DNA of 64,000 nucleotides, taken from Streptomyces sp. TLI_171. GTDB lineage: Bacteria > Actinomycetota > Actinomycetes > Streptomycetales > Streptomycetaceae. Position numbers and translations under genes: made by a program. The notes beneath the pieces are model-generated. The model had not been told where the DNA came from. It did no database searches and saw nothing but the letters and a program-made list of their open reading frames with translations. Below are positions 24,269 to 33,896 of the stretch, one piece after another; the stretch's first letter is position 1, and each line of letters begins with the position of its first letter. Location: assembly GCF_003610255.1 (NCBI RefSeq), contig NZ_RAPS01000001.1, positions 2,294,001 to 2,358,000 of the forward strand. Reading direction: 5' to 3'.

Positions 24269-26620
24269 TCAGCCGGTCTGGACGGCGGTGTCGTCGATCA
24301 CGAAGGAGGTCTGCAGCGAGGAGTCCTCGACCGCGTTGAACTTCACCGTGACGCTCTGGCCCGCGTACGAGGACAGGTCGATGGTCTTCTGCGCGTAGCC
24401 GGTGGCGGCGTTCACGTTCGAGTAGGAGGCCACCGAGGTGCCGTTGACGGTGACGGTGAGCTTGTCGTACGCGGTGCTGCCGGTCTCGGCGGTGTCGATG
24501 TGCAGCCAGTAGCTCAGCGTCGCCTTGCAGCCGGCCGGGATGGTGACGGTCTGCGAGATGCTGTCGGTGTGGGCGGAGCCGTAGCCGTCCATCCAGGCCT
24601 TCCAGGAACCGCCGTGGGCGGCCTCGGAGGAGGAGTTGTCGACCACGCCGGAGGTGGCGGTCCAGGGGCTGGCGGTGCCGGTCTCGAAGCCGGGGTTGCC
24701 GAGCAGGTTGGTCGGGGTGCAGCTGCCGCCGCCACCGGTGGTGACGGTCCAGGTGAAGGAGGCGGTGCCGGTCTTGTTGGCGGCGTCCTTCGCGGTGACG
24801 GTGACGCTGTAGGTGCCGGCCGCGGTGGCGGTGCCGGTGATCTTGCCGGTGGAGGCGTTGATCGACAGGCCGGTGGGCAGGCCGGTGGCCGAGTAGCTGA
24901 GCGGCGCGGTGCCGCCGGTGGCCGCGATCTGCAGGCTGACCGCGCCGTTCAGCGCGGTCGACTGGTTGCCGGGGCTGGTGACGGTCGGGCCGCCCGTGCT
25001 GGGCAGCGAGCCGACGTTCACGGCCGCCCAGGCGGTCGCGGTGGCGTTGTACTCGGCCGAGCCCGCGCCGTACAGGTCGGTGGCCGCGGAGAGCATGCCG
25101 GCCCGGGCGCTGGCGTAGTTGGTGGTGGAGGTCCAGTACGTGGTGAGCGCCCGGTACCAGATCGCCGCGGCCTTGTCCCGGCCGATGCCGGTGACGGTGA
25201 TGCTGTTCGCGGTCGGCGAGTTGTAGGAGACGCCGTTGATCACCTTGGCGCCGCTGCCCTCGGCCAGCAGGTAGAAGGCGTGGTTGCCGACGCCCGAGGA
25301 GTAGTGGACGTCGAGGTTGCCGACGCCGCTGTACCAGGAGTCGGCGGAGCCGCCGTCCTTGGAGGGCTTGTCCATGTAGCGCAGCGGCGTGCCGTCGCCG
25401 TTGATGTTGATCAGCTCGCCGATCAGGTAGTCCGGGTTGTCCTTCGGCAGGTTCGCGTAGAACTCGACCATGGTGCCGAACACGTCCGAGGTGGACTCGT
25501 TCAGGCCGCCGGACTCGCCGGAGTAGTTCAGGCCGGCCGTGTTGGAGGTGACGCCGTGCGTCATCTCGTGCCCCGCGACGTCGAGTTCGGTCAGCGGGTG
25601 GGTGTTGGACGCGCCGTCGCCGTAGGTCATGCAGAAGCAGCTGTCGTCCCAGAACGCGTTCACGTAGCTGCTGCCGTAGTGGACCCGGCTGTACGCGCCG
25701 ACGCCGTCGTTGCGGATGCCGCTGCGGCCGAAGGTGTTCTTGTAGTAGTCCCAGGTCATCGAGACGCCGTAGTGGGCGTCGACGGCCGCGGACTCCTTGT
25801 TGGAGACGGTGCCGTCGCCCCAGCTGTCGGTGGACTTGGTGAACAGGGTGCCGTTGCCGCTGGTCCCGTTGTTCAGGTTGGTGGTGTACATCCCGCCGCG
25901 GCTGGCGTCCTTCAGCTGGTACGTCGAGCCGGACAGCGTGGTACCGATGGTGACGTTGCCGACGAAGACGCCGTTGCCGGTGCCGGTCTGCACGCCCTCC
26001 CACTTCTGGATGACGGCGCCGCTGGTGGCGTCGGTGACCACGTGCAGCTTGCTCGGGGTGCCGTCGGCCTCGACGCCGGAGACCACGGTCTCCCAGGCGA
26101 GCCGCGGGTTGTTGTCGGCGGCCCACACCACCAGGCGGGGCGCGGTCTCCAGGGCGGAGCCGGCCTGGGCGGCCAGCGCGCTGGCCTGGCCCTTGTCGGC
26201 GGCCAGTTTCGGGGTGGTGGACAGGCCGGCCAGCGAGGCCGTGGAGGCCCGGTCGACGCCCTTGGTGGTGCCGTTGGCGGCCTGGTGGACCACCAGGTCG
26301 CCGCCGAGGACGGGGAGTCCGGCGTAGGTGCGCTCGTAGCGGAAGTGCTGGGTGCCGTCGGCGTCCTTGAACGCGTCCCTGACCACCAGCTTCTCGCTGC
26401 CGCCCAGGCCCAGCGCCTGCGCGAACTGCGCGGAGCGGGTGCCGGCGTCGGAGATCAGCTGGGCGTGCCCGGCGGCGGCCTGCTGGTCGGCGACCTGACC
26501 GGTCGCGGACGGGACGGCGGGGGCGGCCTGGGCCACCGCCACCGGGATCGCGGTCACCAGCAGTGCGGTGGTGGCCGCCAGGGCGGCCATGCTCACGCGG
26601 GCATGCGTGTAGCGAGACAT
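24269..26620 (-). CDS. secreted thermolysin-family (M4) metalloprotease
   Basis: 783 residues; ATG 26620 with AAAGGAGT upstream. A signal peptide (about 1-33, ending AQA) is followed by an FTP/PepSY propeptide and the M4 catalytic domain: HEMTH at 351-355 (zinc ligands, Glu352 catalytic), third ligand Glu375 in GGLNESTSD, and the transition-state His in DVHYSSGVGNHAFY. A putative Ig-like (He_PIG) domain (LSYSATGLPTGLSINASTGKITG) and a C-terminal beta-sandwich of about 150 residues (LLGNPGFETG ... FVIDDTAVQTG) follow. It should be a secreted, self-processed neutral protease. The C-terminal module probably binds substrate or aids secretion. Confidence 0.93.
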   Translation of the reverse strand: MSRYTHARVSMAALAATTALLVTAIPVAVAQAAPAVPSATGQVADQQAAAGHAQLISDAGTRSAQFAQALGLGGSEKLVVRDAFKDADGTQHFRYERTYAGLPVLGGDLVVHQAANGTTKGVDRASTASLAGLSTTPKLAADKGQASALAAQAGSALETAPRLVVWAADNNPRLAWETVVSGVEADGTPSKLHVVTDATSGAVIQKWEGVQTGTGNGVFVGNVTIGTTLSGSTYQLKDASRGGMYTTNLNNGTSGNGTLFTKSTDSWGDGTVSNKESAAVDAHYGVSMTWDYYKNTFGRSGIRNDGVGAYSRVHYGSSYVNAFWDDSCFCMTYGDGASNTHPLTELDVAGHEMTHGVTSNTAGLNYSGESGGLNESTSDVFGTMVEFYANLPKDNPDYLIGELININGDGTPLRYMDKPSKDGGSADSWYSGVGNLDVHYSSGVGNHAFYLLAEGSGAKVINGVSYNSPTANSITVTGIGRDKAAAIWYRALTTYWTSTTNYASARAGMLSAATDLYGAGSAEYNATATAWAAVNVGSLPSTGGPTVTSPGNQSTALNGAVSLQIAATGGTAPLSYSATGLPTGLSINASTGKITGTATAAGTYSVTVTAKDAANKTGTASFTWTVTTGGGGSCTPTNLLGNPGFETGTASPWTATSGVVDNSSSEAAHGGSWKAWMDGYGSAHTDSISQTVTIPAGCKATLSYWLHIDTAETGSTAYDKLTVTVNGTSVASYSNVNAATGYAQKTIDLSSYAGQSVTVKFNAVEDSSLQTSFVIDDTAVQTG

Positions 26621-27070
26621 GCGAGACTCCTTTACCGACCGTCGCGGGGTCACGAGCGGTGGAGAGAATCTGGCCGCGGTTGCGGCGCAGCGGGGGCCCC
26701 TGCCGCTGGTTCGCGGCGCGGGGTGCGGTGCACTTTCGCGGTGCCGGGCACGACGAGCGCGTGCCGGGCTGCGGGCTGCCGGTGGCCTGGGGAGGGCTCC
26801 ACCGGCGGGTGTTGGGGCTACCTGTCCATCCGCAGCCGGGGGAATCGTGGCAGCAAACGACTCATGAATGACAGATGCATGCCACGGATTGACCGATTAT
26901 TGACCGCGCCACGCCATGCCCGACGGGCCCGTCAACAGGCCCTCATGGTCCGGCATGTGGGACGCCGTCGGGAAGGCCCCCGGCGAACTCCGTGCGACAG
27001 CATCGGTTTTCGGCCAACACGGCGAAGGGCCCCACCCGAAGGTGAGGCCCCTGTTACCGCTGGGAAACCA
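26621..27070. other. 450-bp intergenic region upstream of the protease
   Basis: Lies between the protease start and the pullulanase stop, both on the minus strand. I see no convincing gene. ATTGACCG occurs at 26888 and 26899, a direct repeat at 11-bp pitch in the only A+T-rich patch (26865-26905), about 270 bp from the protease ATG; it may be an activator site. The pullulanase terminator is at the right end. Confidence 0.55.
27027..27050 (-). terminator. hairpin after the pullulanase gene
   Basis: GGGCC-CC-ACC and GGT-GA-GGCCC form an imperfect stem with a 4-nt loop, starting 20 bp past the stop at 27071. Confidence 0.55.
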
Positions 27071-30000
27071 TCAGTTCTGGACGAACACCGCCACCGTCCG
27101 GCCCGGCACCGTGAAGGTGCCCGTGGCCGGGTCGAAGGCTGCCTGCTTGACCACCGCGTCCGCGCCCTTCGCCTGCACCTTGTGCAGCTCCTGCGTGCTG
27201 CCGCGCAGGCCCGCCACGGTCTGGGTCCGGGCGGTCGGGGTGGCGTTGAAGACCACCGTGAGGCCCTTCTCCGCGCCCTTCAGGCCGGTGCCGTCCAGGT
27301 GCATGGTGATCACGCCCGGGTTCTCCCCCGCGGTGCCCGACAGCGGGAAGGACAGCCGGCGCTGCACCTCCGCCGCGGTGGACAGCGAGAACAGCGGCGA
27401 GGACTGACGGATCTTCAGGAACTGCTGGTAGATGGCGGTGCTCGACCCCATCTCGTTGCAGCCCATCCGCAGCTTGGGGTCGGCCAGCAGCTGCTTGCTG
27501 CGGTCCCACATCGACTGGTTGTCGGCCGCCATCGGCAGGCCGCGGCCCCAGCCGTTGCCCCGGGTGCAGTCCCAGCTGATCGAGTTGAACCAGTCGCCGG
27601 AGTCGAAGGAGTTGGCGTCCAGCGACTTGGAGCGCAGCAGGTCGCTGCCCGCCTGGGCGAAGCCCGGTCCCTGGCTCAGCGCGGTCAGCGACAGGCCGAG
27701 CGCCTGCATCCGGGCCCGGTCGGCGGGCGAGGTGCCCTGCGGCAGCTTGAACGCCAGCGCGTCGTACAGGTCCGCGTTGTCGTGCGCGTCCAGGTACTCC
27801 ACCGCCTCGCCCGGGGCGGCCGCGTACCCGGTCGGCGCGCCGTTGTAGTCGACGCCGGCGCCGGTGACGCCCGTCCCGCTGCTGTCGGTGAACCGGTAGC
27901 CCGCCAGGTTGCCGGTCAGACCGACCTTGATCTGGTCCATCTGGTGCAGCAGCCGGGCCTTCTGCTCGGCCGGGGTGCCGTTGTCCGCCGAGCCGTTCGG
28001 GTCGGTGAACAGGCCCGACGCGAAGCCCTGCTGCGGAGCCGAGGAGAGCATGTAGTTGCCGCCGCGGCCGGCGTCCCGGACCCGGTCGTTGAAGGTCGCG
28101 ATGCCGGTGCCGGCCATGTTGACCTGGGTGGCCTGGACGAACCGGGAGTCGTTGGCGACGGTGCCGAAGTTCCAGCCCTCGCCGTACAGGAAGACGTCCT
28201 TCCCGCTGACGCCGTCCTTCTGCGGGGTCAGCCCGCGCAGCGCGGACTGCACGTCCAGCATGGTCGACTTCGGGTCCAGGCCCATCAGGTCGAACCGGAA
28301 GCCGTCCACCCGGTACTGCTTGGCCCAGGTGACCACCGAGTCGACCACCAGCTTGTTCATCATGGCGTGCTCGGGCGCGGTGTCGGCGCAGCACGAGTCG
28401 GTGGTGACCTTGCCGCTGTCGCTGAGGCGCTGGTAGTAGCCGGGGACGACCTTGTCCAGCACCGAGTGCTGGTCCTGGCCGGCCGCCGCGGTGTGGTTGT
28501 ACACCACGTCCAGCACCACCCGCAGGCCCGCGTCGTGCATCGCCTGCACCATCTCGCGGAACTGCACGGTGCGCGCCGTGCCGTTCGGGTCGGTGGCGTA
28601 CGAGCCCTCGGGGACGGTGTAGTGCAGCGGGTCGTAGCCCCAGTTGTAGGCGTCGTCGGCCTGCACCGCCGCCACGCACTCCTGCTGCTGCGCGGAGTCC
28701 GCGGCCAGCGCGGGCAGGTCGCAGGCCGGCAGCTTCTGGTCGGCCCGGTTCTCCCGGATGGTGGCGATGTCGAAGGTCGGCAGCAGGTGAATGGTCGTCA
28801 CCCCGGCCTTGGCGAGGTCCTTCAGGTGCTGCATGCCCGCGGACTTCGACTGCGTGAACGCCAGGTAGGTGCCCCGCTCGTCGGCCGGCACGGTGCTGTC
28901 GGCGGACGAGAAGTCCCGCACGTGCAGCTCCTGGATCTGCTGCTTCGCCGCCGGGATCGCCTCCGGGCTGCGGTGCTGGTCCCAGCCCTTGGGCTTGGTG
29001 GCCGAGGCCGACAGGTCGGCGACCAGGCTGCGCGTCGAGTCGGCGGACAGCGCGGTCGAGTACGGGTCGGTGACGGTGTTGGTGACCAGCTGCTGGACGC
29101 TCGGCGCCCAGACCTTCACCTGGTAGAGGTAGTACCGGCCGTCCAGTTCCTCGGCGTCCTTGGTCAGCGACCAGACGCCCGACGCCTCGTCCCGCTTCAA
29201 CGGCACGGTCTTCGCCGTCCCGCCGCTCGCCCTGTCGAACAGCTGCACCGCCACCTCGGTCGCGGTCGGCGCCCACAGCGACAGCGTCACCTGGCGCTCG
29301 TCGTGGCCGAACCAGCCGTGGCCCTTCTTCACCGAGTACACCGGGCCGAGCTGGGCGGAGGCCGCCTTCGCCGCGTACAGGTCGTCCAGTACGCCCGGGA
29401 TCTGCACACCGGTGGCGGCCAGCGCCGCGCCGTTCGGCAGGTGCTCGGTGAAGACCAGCTGGCTGCGCAGCGCGGCGGTGACCCGGCCGGCGTCGCGCGG
29501 GTCGACGGTGAAGGCCCGGTAGCCCGCCAGGTGCGGGAACTTCGCCTTCTGGGCGTCCGTCAGGCCGGTCGCCCGGCTCAGCCGGATCCAGTGGCCGGGC
29601 TTGGACAGCACGCCCTTGTCGACGGTCAGGCCGCCCTCCGGGTCGTAGATCAGCTGGGCGCTGGTGCCGCCCGCCAACTGGGCGTCCGCGGCACCGTAGT
29701 TGGCGGGCACCACGACGGTCTTCGCGTCGATCCACTGGGCCTTCGCCGAGCCCAGGTCGAGCTGCGAGGAGACGCCCGCGGTCTGCGGCAGCAGGTAGCC
29801 CTCCTGCCCGCCGATGATCCACACCTCGCGGCCGGAGGTGGCGAAGTTCAGCGACTGGTCCTGCGGCAGGTCCTTGTCGCCGCCGTTGTGGATGATGTAG
29901 CTGAGGCTGGTCGCCCCGTCCGCCAGCGGCACCTCGTAGACCGCGCCGAACGCGTCCTGCCGGGCCGGCAGCAGCGGGTTGCCCCAGTCGGTGGGCGTGG

Positions 30001-32611
30001 CCGCGCCCGTCCAGTCGTGCACGCCCCAGCCGGTGTAGTTCCCGTCGGCCCGCCGGTAGTGGATGATCGCCTTCCCCGCCGGGACCTCCTGCGCCCCGTC
30101 CGGGTCGGCGGTCCGCACGGTGGCGTCGCCCTCCTTGATCCACACCTCGCCGGTGGCGGAGATGTCGATGTGCCGGTCCTGGTCGACGTCCTTGGTGCCG
30201 TTCTTCTCCACCACGAACCCGACGTCGGACGCGCCGCCCTTCAGCTTCACGTACGCGAACGCGCCGTACGCGTCCCGCCCGACGAAGCCGTGCCCGTCCG
30301 GCCAGGTGGTCGCCTCGCCGTCGGCGATGTCGCCCCAGGTGTACAGGTTCCAGCCGTCGTAGTCGCCGTCCTTGCGCTGGTAGTGCACCACCGCGTAGGG
30401 CCGCGAGACCGCGCTCGGCGCGGGCGTCGGCGTCTGCTGACCGGTCGTGAACTGCCCGGTGGTGGAGGCCAGTCGGCCCGCGGAGTCCTCCACGACCGCC
30501 TTGAACCGCACCACGGTGCCGGGCGCCACGCCGGCCAGGTTCTGCGTCACCTTGTACACGCCGCTGTCGGCGGTGCCGAGGGTCTGCCAGGCCCCGTCGC
30601 CGACCTGCGCGGCGAAGGTCACCCGGTTGAAGCCGCCGCCGGGCACGTTCGCGCCCAGCGCCACCGTGCCGTACGAGCCGTCGGCCGGCGCGTCCACCGT
30701 GATCGACGGGCCGGCCGCGGGCTTGGCCAGCTTGTGCGCCGCCTTCAGCACCAGCGAGGACATCGCCGGGACGGTGACCGTCACCTTGCCGTCCGCGCCG
30801 CTGGTGACCTTGCCCGCGGAGCCGTAGAGGCCGGCGAAGTCCATGCCCGCGGAGAAGGTGTCCAGCGTGACGGTCTTCGCCTCGGCCGCGTTGTTCACCG
30901 CCACCAGGTACTCGACCTGGTCCTTGGCGTCGATCCGGGAGAAGGCGTACACGCCCGGCCCGTCCGCCGCGTACCGCTCGACCTGCGCGCCGTCAGCCAG
31001 CGCCGGGTTGTCCTTGCGCAGCTTCGCCAGGCCGGAGATCCCCCGGTACAGCGCGCCGTCCTGGCCGTACCGGTCCTGCGGGCCGGAGACGCCGCCGATC
31101 ACCGTGTCGCTGTTGTAGGACGGGGTGCTGGAGGCGAACATGTCCTGCCGGGCGTCCTTGTCGCCGCCCGCGCCGGTGAAGCCCTGCTCGTCGCCGTAGT
31201 AGACGACGGGCTGACCGCGGGTCAGGAACTGCAGCTCGTTGGCGAGCCGGTCCTTCTTCAGCAGCGCCTCGTTGGACGCCCCCGGGTTGTCGCTCTGCAG
31301 GAACGACCCGAACCGGCCCATGTCGTGGTTGCCGAGGAAGGTCGGCAGCTCGTACGCGTCGGTGTCGGCCGTGGTGTAGCGGTAGTCCTGCGCGTACAGC
31401 TCGGACAGCGCCTTCGCCGAACCGTTCTGCGAGACGTACTTGCGGGCCGCCTCCTGGAACGCGAAGTCCAGCGTCGCCTGCAGCTTGCCCTGGGTGACGT
31501 ACGGGGAGGTCACCGCCGGGTCGCCCGAGTACACCTCGCCGAACATGAAGAACTTCTTGTTGCCCTGCTGCGCCGCGAACTGCTTCAGGGCCGGTGCCCA
31601 CTGCTCCCAGAACGCCAGGTTGACGTGCTTCACGGTGTCGATCCGGAAGCCGTCCACCCCGGTCTCGGCGACCCAGGTCTGGTAGATCTTCTCCATCCCG
31701 GCGACGACCTTGGGGTTCTGGGTGTCCAGGTCGTCCAGGCCGGAGAAGTCGCCCTCGGTCGCGGACTCGCCGACGAAGGTCGAGTTGCCGCGGTTGTGGT
31801 AGAGCGACGGGTCGTTCAGCCAGGACGGGGTCTTCGCGGTCGCGCCCGCCTGGTCGCGCAGCACCGGGGTGTAGGGGAAGGAGTCCTTGGTGATGCTCGG
31901 CCACTGCGCCCGGGCGTCGGCGACCGCCGTCTCGTCCACCGGGTTGCCGTCCGCGTCGAGGGTCGGGTAGGCGCCCGCGGAGCGGTAGTCGTAGCTGTGC
32001 TCCGCGTAGTCGACGACGTCCGCGGTGTGGTTGGTGATGACGTCGAAGAAGACCTTGATGCCGCGCTTGTGCGCCTTGTCGATCAGCTCCTTGAGCTGCG
32101 CGTTGGTGCCGAAGTGCGGGTCGACCTGGGTGAAGTCGGTGATCCAGTAGCCGTGGTAGCCGGCCGAGGCGTCCGCGCCGGCGCCCTGCACCGGCTGGTT
32201 CTTGAAGATCGGCGCCATCCAGATCGCGGTGGTGCCGAGGTCCTGGATGTAGTCCAGCTTGTTGATCAGGCCCTGCAGGTCGCCGCCGTGGTAGAAGCCC
32301 TTGTCGGCCGGGTCCAGGCCGTTGTCCAGCCGGCCGCCGGTGATGCCGCCGGTGTCGTTGCCGGTGCTGCCGTTGGCGAACCGGTCCGGCAGGACGAAGT
32401 AGAACTGCTCCCGGGTCAGGTCGTGCCGGGCCGCGGTGGCGGCCAGCGCCTTGTCCGAGGGCGGGGCCGGCGGGGCGGCGGGCGCGGCCACCGCCAGCGG
32501 CGCGGCGCCCAGGGTGGCGGCGATCAGCGACGACGCCATCAGGACGGAGGCGCGTCCGGGGCGGCGGTACGGGGTGGTGCGGCGCGGGGGGCGGGACTGG
32601 GCGTCGGCCAC
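27071..32611 (-). CDS. pulA: secreted two-domain amylopullulanase
   Basis: 1846 residues from GTG 32611, with AGGGAG upstream. After a signal peptide (about 1-40) comes a complete GH13 amylase domain: DGFRIDTVKH (about 324), GEVYSGD (about 360) and FLGNHDMGRF (about 429). An Ig-like spacer and two CBM41 modules follow (VVHYQRKDGDYDGWNLYTWG near 742, IIHYRRADGNYTGWGVHDW near 850). A CBM48 and a GH13_14 pullulanase domain complete it: VLDVVYNHT, VDGFRFDLMG (about 1441), GEGWNFG (about 1480) and YLDAHDNADL (about 1610). It should cleave alpha-1,4 and alpha-1,6 bonds of starch or pullulan outside the cell. It probably shares regulation with the amylase at 18585-20717. Confidence 0.92.
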   Translation of the reverse strand: MADAQSRPPRRTTPYRRPGRASVLMASSLIAATLGAAPLAVAAPAAPPAPPSDKALAATAARHDLTREQFYFVLPDRFANGSTGNDTGGITGGRLDNGLDPADKGFYHGGDLQGLINKLDYIQDLGTTAIWMAPIFKNQPVQGAGADASAGYHGYWITDFTQVDPHFGTNAQLKELIDKAHKRGIKVFFDVITNHTADVVDYAEHSYDYRSAGAYPTLDADGNPVDETAVADARAQWPSITKDSFPYTPVLRDQAGATAKTPSWLNDPSLYHNRGNSTFVGESATEGDFSGLDDLDTQNPKVVAGMEKIYQTWVAETGVDGFRIDTVKHVNLAFWEQWAPALKQFAAQQGNKKFFMFGEVYSGDPAVTSPYVTQGKLQATLDFAFQEAARKYVSQNGSAKALSELYAQDYRYTTADTDAYELPTFLGNHDMGRFGSFLQSDNPGASNEALLKKDRLANELQFLTRGQPVVYYGDEQGFTGAGGDKDARQDMFASSTPSYNSDTVIGGVSGPQDRYGQDGALYRGISGLAKLRKDNPALADGAQVERYAADGPGVYAFSRIDAKDQVEYLVAVNNAAEAKTVTLDTFSAGMDFAGLYGSAGKVTSGADGKVTVTVPAMSSLVLKAAHKLAKPAAGPSITVDAPADGSYGTVALGANVPGGGFNRVTFAAQVGDGAWQTLGTADSGVYKVTQNLAGVAPGTVVRFKAVVEDSAGRLASTTGQFTTGQQTPTPAPSAVSRPYAVVHYQRKDGDYDGWNLYTWGDIADGEATTWPDGHGFVGRDAYGAFAYVKLKGGASDVGFVVEKNGTKDVDQDRHIDISATGEVWIKEGDATVRTADPDGAQEVPAGKAIIHYRRADGNYTGWGVHDWTGAATPTDWGNPLLPARQDAFGAVYEVPLADGATSLSYIIHNGGDKDLPQDQSLNFATSGREVWIIGGQEGYLLPQTAGVSSQLDLGSAKAQWIDAKTVVVPANYGAADAQLAGGTSAQLIYDPEGGLTVDKGVLSKPGHWIRLSRATGLTDAQKAKFPHLAGYRAFTVDPRDAGRVTAALRSQLVFTEHLPNGAALAATGVQIPGVLDDLYAAKAASAQLGPVYSVKKGHGWFGHDERQVTLSLWAPTATEVAVQLFDRASGGTAKTVPLKRDEASGVWSLTKDAEELDGRYYLYQVKVWAPSVQQLVTNTVTDPYSTALSADSTRSLVADLSASATKPKGWDQHRSPEAIPAAKQQIQELHVRDFSSADSTVPADERGTYLAFTQSKSAGMQHLKDLAKAGVTTIHLLPTFDIATIRENRADQKLPACDLPALAADSAQQQECVAAVQADDAYNWGYDPLHYTVPEGSYATDPNGTARTVQFREMVQAMHDAGLRVVLDVVYNHTAAAGQDQHSVLDKVVPGYYQRLSDSGKVTTDSCCADTAPEHAMMNKLVVDSVVTWAKQYRVDGFRFDLMGLDPKSTMLDVQSALRGLTPQKDGVSGKDVFLYGEGWNFGTVANDSRFVQATQVNMAGTGIATFNDRVRDAGRGGNYMLSSAPQQGFASGLFTDPNGSADNGTPAEQKARLLHQMDQIKVGLTGNLAGYRFTDSSGTGVTGAGVDYNGAPTGYAAAPGEAVEYLDAHDNADLYDALAFKLPQGTSPADRARMQALGLSLTALSQGPGFAQAGSDLLRSKSLDANSFDSGDWFNSISWDCTRGNGWGRGLPMAADNQSMWDRSKQLLADPKLRMGCNEMGSSTAIYQQFLKIRQSSPLFSLSTAAEVQRRLSFPLSGTAGENPGVITMHLDGTGLKGAEKGLTVVFNATPTARTQTVAGLRGSTQELHKVQAKGADAVVKQAAFDPATGTFTVPGRTVAVFVQN

Positions 32612-32670
32612 GGCTGGGCTCTCCCTAGGGGCGCTCTGGCAGGGGTGGGTGGCGTGGAACCTAGCGCCCT

Positions 32671-32691
32671 GCAAGATGTTTCAGCAAGATG
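32671..32691 (-). promoter_or_regulatory. GCAAGATG direct repeat, MalR-type site of the pullulanase gene
   Basis: GCAAGATG at 32671-32678 and 32684-32691 (13-bp pitch) lies 60 bp before the GTG. On the coding strand it reads TCTTGCTG and TCTTGCAG, close to the TCTTGCAG pairs of the amylase promoter. Confidence 0.6.
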
Positions 32692-32852
32692 CGAAAGCGG
32701 TTTCGGGCGCGAGTCATACCGAGTCGTGACCTGACCGCCCCGGCCGCGCCGCTCCTTCGCCGACGCACCGTGGGCACGCGAACGAGACCCCGGTTCGACC
32801 CCTCGTAACCCGCGCGCCACAATGGACCGCATGCGCCTCGAGAACCGATCGA

Positions 32853-32870
32853 CCCCTACCCCCGTAGGGG
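32853..32870. promoter_or_regulatory. 18-bp inverted repeat upstream of the PAP2 gene
   Basis: CCCCTAC-CCCC-GTAGGGG has perfect 7-bp arms. It lies in the 330-bp region between the pullulanase and PAP2 genes, which otherwise holds no gene apart from the two regulatory sites listed with it. Confidence 0.5.
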
Positions 32871-32910
32871 GACAGTCGGTGAAGAATCCCCAACCAGAGG
32901 ATGAGCAAGC

Positions 32911-32924
32911 GACCACATGTGGTC
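32911..32924. promoter_or_regulatory. perfect 14-bp palindrome GACCACATGTGGTC
   Basis: It sits directly upstream of CAGACT (32928-32933), a possible -10 box eight bases before the ATG at 32942. This is a position expected of an operator for a leaderless transcript of the PAP2 gene. Confidence 0.55.
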
Positions 32925-32941
32925 TGGCAGACTCTTCGTCC

Positions 32942-33892
32942 ATGGGGGAACCGACCGAGATCCACGCTGCCGGCGCCGACCGCGCCGGACGGACCACGCT
33001 GGGCGGTTCCGACCCGGGCACGGACCACACCGCCCGTACGCCCGGCGGAGCCACCCGCGTCGCCCAGTCACCCGCCGCCGCCGTCCGCAGCCGCGTGCGC
33101 GAACAACGGCGCACCCCGCGCCGGCCGCGCCTGCTGTTCGAGCTCGCCCTGATCGGCCTCAGCTACTGGCTCTACTCGCTGGTCCGCAACGCCGTCCCGG
33201 AACAGGCCGCGATCGCCCAGAAGCACTCCAGCTGGGTCTGGCACCTGGAACAGACCCTGGGCATCGCCGTCGAGCGCTCCATCAACCACGGCGTGAACTC
33301 GGTCACCTGGCTGATCGTCGGGATGAACTACTACTACGCCACCCTGCACTTCATCATCACCATCGGCGTGCTGGTCTGGCTGTACCGCTCGCACCCCGGC
33401 CGGTACGCCGCCTCCCGCACCGTGCTGTTCGTCACCACCGGCATCGCCCTGGTCGGCTTCTACTGCTTCCCGCTGGCCCCGCCGCGCCTGATGACCAACG
33501 GCGGCTTCGTGGACACCGTCACCCTCCACCAGACCTGGGGCTCGCTGGCCTCCGGCGCCGGCGCGCACGTCTCCAACCAGTTCGCCGCCATGCCGTCGAT
33601 GCACATCGGCTGGTCCACCTGGTGCGGCCTGACCATCTTCTTCCTGGCCCGCCGCCCCTGGATCCGCGCCCTCGGCCTGGCCTACCCGCTGGTCACCCTC
33701 AGCGTGATCGTCTCCACCGCCAACCACTTCTGGCTGGACGCCGTCGGCGGCCTGATCTGCCTGGCCGTGGGCTTCGTCGCCGCCCGCGCGGTCTACCACA
33801 CCTGGGCCTACCGGCTCCCCCGGCACCCGGACGACGCCCGGGACGAGCAGCTGACCGTCCCGGCCCAGTGGGACACCAAGGTCACGGCCTGA
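32942..33892 (+). CDS. PAP2-family phosphatase, inositolphosphotransferase-like
   Basis: 316 residues from ATG 32942; an in-frame ATG at 32822 would add a poorly conserved, low-complexity leader across the palindromes. The first about 55 residues are hydrophilic. Then six membrane helices follow (FELALIGLSYWLYSLV, WLIVGMNYYYATLHFIITIGVLVW, VLFVTTGIALVGFYCF and others). The catalytic motifs are PSMHIGW (His nucleophile region) and STANHFWLDAVGG (NHxxxD). This is the PAP2_3/IPC-synthase-like subgroup, which acts on lipid phosphates at the outer face of the membrane. It is convergent with glnE, with only 4 bp between stops. Confidence 0.85.
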   Translation: MGEPTEIHAAGADRAGRTTLGGSDPGTDHTARTPGGATRVAQSPAAAVRSRVREQRRTPRRPRLLFELALIGLSYWLYSLVRNAVPEQAAIAQKHSSWVWHLEQTLGIAVERSINHGVNSVTWLIVGMNYYYATLHFIITIGVLVWLYRSHPGRYAASRTVLFVTTGIALVGFYCFPLAPPRLMTNGGFVDTVTLHQTWGSLASGAGAHVSNQFAAMPSMHIGWSTWCGLTIFFLARRPWIRALGLAYPLVTLSVIVSTANHFWLDAVGGLICLAVGFVAARAVYHTWAYRLPRHPDDARDEQLTVPAQWDTKVTA

Positions 33893-33896
33893 GGCC

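Noticed and set aside
32822..32941. Longer N-terminus for the PAP2 protein from ATG 32822
   Set aside because: It would read through two palindromes, lacks a ribosome-binding site and adds 40 residues without family similarity.
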